This document shows, one piece after another, positions 60,404 through 64,000 of a DNA stretch of 64,000 bases (positions are counted from its first letter, which is position 1; each line of letters starts with the position of its first letter). The translations under genes and the position numbers were made by a program. This DNA comes from JAWXBA01 sp048499805 (GTDB lineage: Bacteria; Gemmatimonadota; Gemmatimonadetes; Gemmatimonadales; GWC2-71-9), in the NCBI GenBank assembly GCA_048499805.1, contig JASNZF010000005.1, positions 1 to 64,000 of the forward strand. The letters are read 5' to 3'. The notes beneath the pieces are model-generated. The model saw only the letters and a program-made list of their open reading frames with translations, did no database searches and was not told the DNA's origin.

Positions 60404-61389
60404 ATAGACGTTCAGCGCGATCCGCGGACGAAGCGGAGCAAGTACCTCAAAATCGGCCTCGGGATCGCCGCGCTGGACGTGGTAACCCTGGCGGTGTCCC
60501 GGCTCCCAATTGCACCGTTGACGGCAGAACGGGGCAGGATCTACCCCGACACGGTCCGTCGCGGCGAGATGCTACGCAAGTGCTGCAGTCCAGGCACCCT
60601 CGTGACGGAGGACGTTCACTGGATCACGGCAGTGACCGCAGGGCGGGTTGTGATCATCCACCTTCTGGCTAGAGCTAACGTTGAAGTGGCCACGATGCTC
60701 ATGGAATGAGCCACCCTCGACGCTCAGGTTCAGACCCTCCAGACGGACCGGCAGTTGACGAACGCGGAGGCTGCGCTGGTGCAGCTCAGGACCACCCTCG
60801 AGAGCAACCGGCTGCCTCCGGCTTCCGCCGTGGCGGTTCTTCGCCAGAAAGCCAATGATGCTAGACGCCGCCCGGTCGCACGCCGTGGACTGCTCACCAG
60901 CGGCCCGATCGTTCCCCAAACCAGCAGCAGGCGGAGGATAGGGCGGCAGCGCTCGCCGAGCAGCTCGTGTTCGAAGAGGCGCAACTGTGAGGCTCCTCTC
61001 GGAGAACATTACAGGTCGGATCGCAGTTGAGGCAGAACAGGTCGGGCGTCTGCGCTCGATCACCGCTTTTCAGCACCAGATGGAGCGGTTCATGGTGGTC
61101 CGCGCCGGTGCAGCTGGTGTGTTGCAGGAGTTGCCACTCCAGGTCGGCCGTGGGCCAATCTGGGAATGACGCTGGCCAGGATAGCCCCCACACCGCAACG
61201 CCTTAAGGCGGTCCTGCGAATCCCGGAGACGCAGGCGGGCGGTGTCGTCATCGGCCAACTCGCGATGATTGGCACGAGCATCGGGGTGGTTCCCGGCCGG
61301 ACCAATCCGAATGGTCTGGTTGCCGTGCTCGTCCCGAATGGGGCCAGGCCCTATCCCGGGTCGGACTTCATCAGCTCGTTGGCCGCCTG
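60404..61389 (+). pseudogene. Decayed HlyD-type periplasmic adaptor of an RND/ABC efflux system
   Basis: Reading from an ATA at the expected start position gives DVQRDPRTKRSKYLKIGLG, then GRIYPDTVRRGEMLRK...LVTEDVHWITAVTAGRV, the barrel-domain start of efflux adaptors. A TGA (60707-60709) replaces part of the usual LSNP motif, after which TLDAQVQTLQTDRQLTNAEAALVQL continues the coiled-coil hairpin. Frameshifts follow, then RAGAAGVLQELPLQVGR and LKAVLRIPETQAGG...VVPGR complete the lipoyl and barrel parts. The start codon is lost (ATG to ATA) and several disruptions exist, so it is a pseudogene. It may have been the partner of the nearby ADOP permeases. Confidence 0.85.
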
Positions 61390-61797
61390 ATGGACGCAAC
61401 GCTCCCAGGATTCCAAGGAGTATCTGGAACCGCTCGCCCGCCACCTCCAAAACGCCAGCATCACCAGGGGCCCCCGGCAGCACTAGGCGCAAACCATTCT
61501 GACCAGGCGTGCGCGGGACGAATCCTGGATAGACGATATCATCGATCTGGAGGAGCAGGCTTTCGTCTGCTCCCTGGGACAGCGCCGGAGCGGGGATGCT
61601 CGCAGTCATGATCGGGGCGAATGATCAGGGAAAGCCGCCCCGGAGAGTATCAGCCATCTTTCACATCTCGGCCTCGTGGCCGAGGGGGGCGGAAGTGTGG
61701 ACACCCTGTTGTGACTTCGCTTTAGCCGTATCGTCACATGGGCGCGATCGCGTGCAAGTTCGGGCAGACTCTTCTAGCCAGAGGGCTTCTCATCTCA
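61390..61797. other. Gene-free stretch after the pseudogene
   Basis: About 400 nt with no convincing gene on either strand. Short coding-like fragments (SQDSKEYLEPLARHLQN on the + strand) may be further remnants of decayed sequence. Confidence 0.5.
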
Positions 61798-62175
61798 TTA
61801 TTTGATGCCATGCACGACGAGTGGTGCGAAGACTTCCGTTCGGCTCTTCTGTAAGGGCCCGAGGCGCGCCCGGATCGTCACCTTGACCGGCGGATCGATG
61901 TCAACTGTCCGCCCCGCGATGGTCGACGACTCTGCCGCAACCTGGAGGCGATCCATTGTCCCTTCCGGGGCCCTGGCCAAAAGCTCCACGTCGGCCCCCT
62001 CGCCGAAGTCGAGGGACATCGCGAAATCGACGCCGGCCACCCGCTTGGACACCATGGTGGTCAGGGAAGGCATGTCAGTGAGCGAGACGTGGTCTATCGG
62101 CACATCGTACAGGATGAGGTCGACAGCCTCCGAATAGCCTTGAGCATAGAGATAGGCACCATAGTCAGGTTGCAT
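61798..62175 (-). CDS. Hypothetical protein, probably intracellular
   Basis: 125 aa from the ATG at 62175, overlapping the upstream zinc-binding gene by 11 nt. Mixed alpha/beta with no signal peptide; contains YDVPIDHVSLTDMP and PPVKVTIRARLGPLQKSRTEVF. No family recognised. It probably forms an operon with the gene at 62165-62464. Confidence 0.55.
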   Translation of the reverse strand: MQPDYGAYLYAQGYSEAVDLILYDVPIDHVSLTDMPSLTTMVSKRVAGVDFAMSLDFGEGADVELLARAPEGTMDRLQVAAESSTIAGRTVDIDPPVKVTIRARLGPLQKSRTEVFAPLVVHGIK

Positions 62176-62464
62176 CGCGGCCCACCCCCTCCCCAAACCA
62201 CCGCCGGTGCATGAACCGCAGCAAGGCCACCCCCATCGGATACACTCTGTTCCGCTCCGGCAGCACTGCATCCACCCCGCACCGCGGGCAGAGCGCTGTC
62301 TGGCCGGCCGCGCCCCTCCCGACGGCAGGCGAATCAACCCAGGACGAGATTTCCGCTGGGTGGAAGCGCTCCTGGCAATGAAAACAACCGCAGATGGTAC
62401 TCCGCTCGATCGCGGCCCGATGCCCCGTACTCTGGCTGTGCAGCAGCTCCGCCTCGTGGACCAT
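62165..62464 (-). CDS. Small zinc-ribbon cytoplasmic protein
   Basis: 99 aa with a GGGAGG box. It has two Cys pairs, CGCFHC and CPRCG, in the pattern ERSTICGCFHCQERFHPAEISSW...TALCPRCGVDAVLPE...YPMGVALLRFMHRRWFGEG. I recall this as a widespread uncharacterised cytoplasmic family with a zinc ribbon. Function unknown. Confidence 0.75.
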   Translation of the reverse strand: MVHEAELLHSQSTGHRAAIERSTICGCFHCQERFHPAEISSWVDSPAVGRGAAGQTALCPRCGVDAVLPERNRVYPMGVALLRFMHRRWFGEGVGRDAT

Positions 62465-62711
62465 GGCAGTCTCCCTCCCGGCCCCCGCGGCGCGGACCGG
62501 TTGTTACAAGTCGTGTTCTCCTGAGCCATGCCTGCACGGCCGCTGTCCTGGACACCAACCTGTCCAGACGCGGGGGATGAAGCCGGGCGCATGGGAGCCT
62601 GTTCAGCTGCCATAACCGGCGTCCGACGATCCACCTTACCACGCGAGCTGATTCTACGCCAGTGGACTCCAACTATTGTAGTCGCCAGGTGTGCCATCAC
62701 CCGATGCCCCG

Positions 62712-62783
62712 ACCCTCGGCACCCCCTCCCCCCCCGCCGTCCACCACTCCACCGACCGTCCGCACGAAGTGTCCGGTCGAGGG
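62712..62783. repeat. Dispersed repeat copy B
   Basis: Matches copy A (34249-34332) over most of its length: ACCCTCGG, a C-run, CCACCACTC, ACCGACCGT and ACGAAGTGTCCGGTCGAGGG. It is followed by an inverted repeat TGTCCC / GGGACA. Confidence 0.8.
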
Positions 62784-62884
62784 CAAGAGTGTCCCAAATG
62801 GGGACAGTTGGGCGGACACTTCCAGGGGAAGCGGTCACATCCCCCGTCCGGCCGGGACCTTTCGTCGTCAGCCCGGGACACCCC

Positions 62885-63235
62885 GTGCGCTACCAGTGCA
62901 GGGGGCTGCGCGATCGGTGTGGCTACCGTGTGCCACCCCGTATCAAGCGTGCGTCACCGGTGTCACGAACATATGCCACCGGTGCGACGACCGTGCGCTC
63001 CCAGTCGCACGACCGTCCGCGTCGCCTGCACCCTCTCCCGCCCCCCTGTAGCGTCCATGCGCTGGCCGTTCAACAACTTGCGCCACCGCCGACAGGAGCG
63101 TGCGCATGCGGTGCAGCACCACCTGTCGGTGGTGTCACACCGGTGCGCCAAGGGTGCGGCTACCTCCTGCTCTCGGTGCAGCACCGCCTGCACCGGGTCG
63201 CACGACCATGCGCTGGTCCTGGAGGACCGCGCGCC
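62885..63235. repeat. Degenerate array with 21-22-nt period
   Basis: Around 16 successive units keep a TGCGC/TGCGN core (for example near 62885, 62906, 62949, 62992, 63057, 63079, 63100, 63143, 63209), followed in most by a CCGGTG-CA-CGAC half. The average spacing is close to 21.6 nt, two turns of the helix, and the units differ strongly from each other. No stop-free protein of known type is encoded. It is unlike CRISPR (no constant repeats or unique spacers). Confidence 0.6.
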
Positions 63236-63382
63236 GGGTCTGGGCATTGATCCGGGTCACCTCTCCAGGCGCGCGACACCTCCGCGGCACCCCGAAACGG
63301 ACTGGCACAAAAGTTGTGTTTCACCTCTTCGTCGGTCGACAACTCACGTGGAACGCAGGTCAACCAGATTGGAGGTGTATCA

Positions 63383-64000
63383 TGGAAGCGAGAACGAAGT
63401 TGCAGGTGGAGCGAGCCGCGCGCGTGATCGGCTTCAGTCGCGAGCATCCCTCCGATGTTCCGGGGTACCAGGCTGCCGTCAGCAAGCTCGAGGAACGCCT
63501 GACCCACACCCGGAAGATGGCCCAGCAGCAGATCGGCAGCGGGCTCGAGGGCAAGGGTGCCCTGGCGGACCGCAACACCCTCGCCCGGCTGATCGTCGCA
63601 GATCTGCAGCTGCTCGCCGGGATCGCCAGGGCTGCCGGCGTGGAGTCGGCTGGCACCCCGAAGCGCATCAAGTATCCGGGGCCCCGCCGCAATCAGGTGC
63701 AGTTCCTGAGCGGGGCCCGGGTGGCGGTGGAAGCAACCGAGGGTGAGCTGGAGCGGTTGATCGCCTTCGGCCTCCCCGCCGACCACTTGACCACGCTGCG
63801 CCAACGGCTCGACCAGTTCGGCGAGTTCCTCGCCAAGCGTGACGAGACGGCGCGGGCCAGGATCGCGGCCCGGGCGGAGATGCGCACCCTGACCCGGGAA
63901 ATGCGGGCCCTGGTCGAGCAGCTCGACGCCCTCAACCGCCACCGGTTCCTCGGAGATACGGCGACGATGGCCGTCTGGCGCTCCACGCGGCGCCTCCGGG
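63383..64000 (+). CDS. Coiled-coil hypothetical protein, incomplete at the window end
   Basis: ATG at 63383 with TGGAGGTG upstream; 206 codons are open to the last base, so the 3' end is outside the window. The chain is largely helical and charged (VSKLEERLTHTRKMAQQQ, ARIAARAEMRTLTREMRALVEQL). It begins MEARTKLQVERAARVIGFSR, which I recall from hypothetical proteins of Gemmatimonadota. Function unknown. Confidence 0.75.

Larger units (their letters stand above)
62465..63382. other. Gene-free 918-nt stretch containing repeat B and the periodic array
   Basis: No convincing gene on either strand. In order it holds an ordinary upstream region, the dispersed repeat copy (62712-62783), a hairpin just after it (TGTCCC / GGGACA around 62791-62806), and the 21-22-nt periodic array (62885-63235), followed by about 150 nt of promoter-like DNA before the last gene. 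Confidence 0.6.

Noticed and set aside
62885..63235. Periodic array considered as a CRISPR
   Set aside because: Repeat units are highly variable, the 21-22-nt period is too short for repeat plus spacer, and no cas genes are near.
60404..64000. Insertion sequence or transposon as cause of the pseudogene and repeats
   Set aside because: No transposase gene or terminal inverted repeats with target duplication were seen.
1..64000. tRNA or rRNA genes
   Set aside because: No cloverleaf with the conserved T-loop sequence and no rRNA-like segments were recognised by eye; a dedicated search could still find one.

Overview
The window is GC-rich bacterial chromosome. It contains orphan permeases of the ADOP type with a PadR regulator, a coiled-coil protein at the right edge resembling ones I recall from Gemmatimonadota, single-gene secreted beta-propellers and abundant multiheme cytochromes. 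This suggests a member of the Gemmatimonadota, or possibly Acidobacteriota, probably from an environmental genome. The phylum call is inference; no rRNA or tRNA gene was found.

Region by region. (1) 287-2156: a lipoprotein and a putative outer-membrane protein. (2) 2422-6870, minus: a cytochrome c maturation group (ccmE, ccmF, ccmH, a CcmI-like zinc-ribbon protein) and a second zinc-ribbon protein. (3) 6973-16755, minus: a tightly overlapping ten-gene [NiFe]-hydrogenase operon in transcription order small subunit, large subunit, cytochrome b, maturation protease, hypA, hypB, hypF, hypC, hypD, hypE. (4) 17061-23715, plus and divergent from the hydrogenase: a multiheme lipoprotein, a membrane-anchored giant cytochrome, an outer-membrane beta-barrel and a third multiheme cytochrome, with 42 CXXCH and 3 CX4CH motifs in total. 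(5) 24409-33855, minus: an island with a DUF3024 protein, a Clp-fold serine dehydrogenase proteinase operon, a type I restriction-modification system in the order R-S-M, and a protein with a C-terminal Schlafen-type AlbA_2 domain. (6) 34343-51045: small membrane proteins, two membrane-protein/XRE pairs, secreted hydrolases, a PLP decarboxylase and an AraC regulator. Several genes share an apparent leaderless promoter. (7) 51189-61389: two ADOP permeases, a PadR regulator, a truncated AraC paralogue and a decayed HlyD-type adaptor, tied together by a repeated palindromic site. (8) 61798-64000: small zinc-binding and hypothetical proteins, a dispersed repeat, a roughly 21.6-nt-periodic DNA array and an incomplete coiled-coil gene.

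How the parts may work together. Regions 2-4 read as one physiological block: H2 oxidation at the outer face of the inner membrane, electrons to a b-type cytochrome, then across the periplasm and outer membrane through a porin-cytochrome conduit, with haem attachment by the neighbouring ccm genes. This would be a dedicated hydrogen-to-extracellular-acceptor module. The linkage is inferred from gene content and adjacency only. Odd parts are a CcmE whose haem-binding His is replaced by Cys, and a HypA that keeps its nickel-binding start but lacks the zinc domain.

The most notable non-coding signals are a conserved GTTCAAGAC / TANNNT promoter placed 6-7 nt before start codons, a TATGGG-N3-CCAATA operator family around the ADOP/PadR/AraC genes, and the periodic array near 63 kb.
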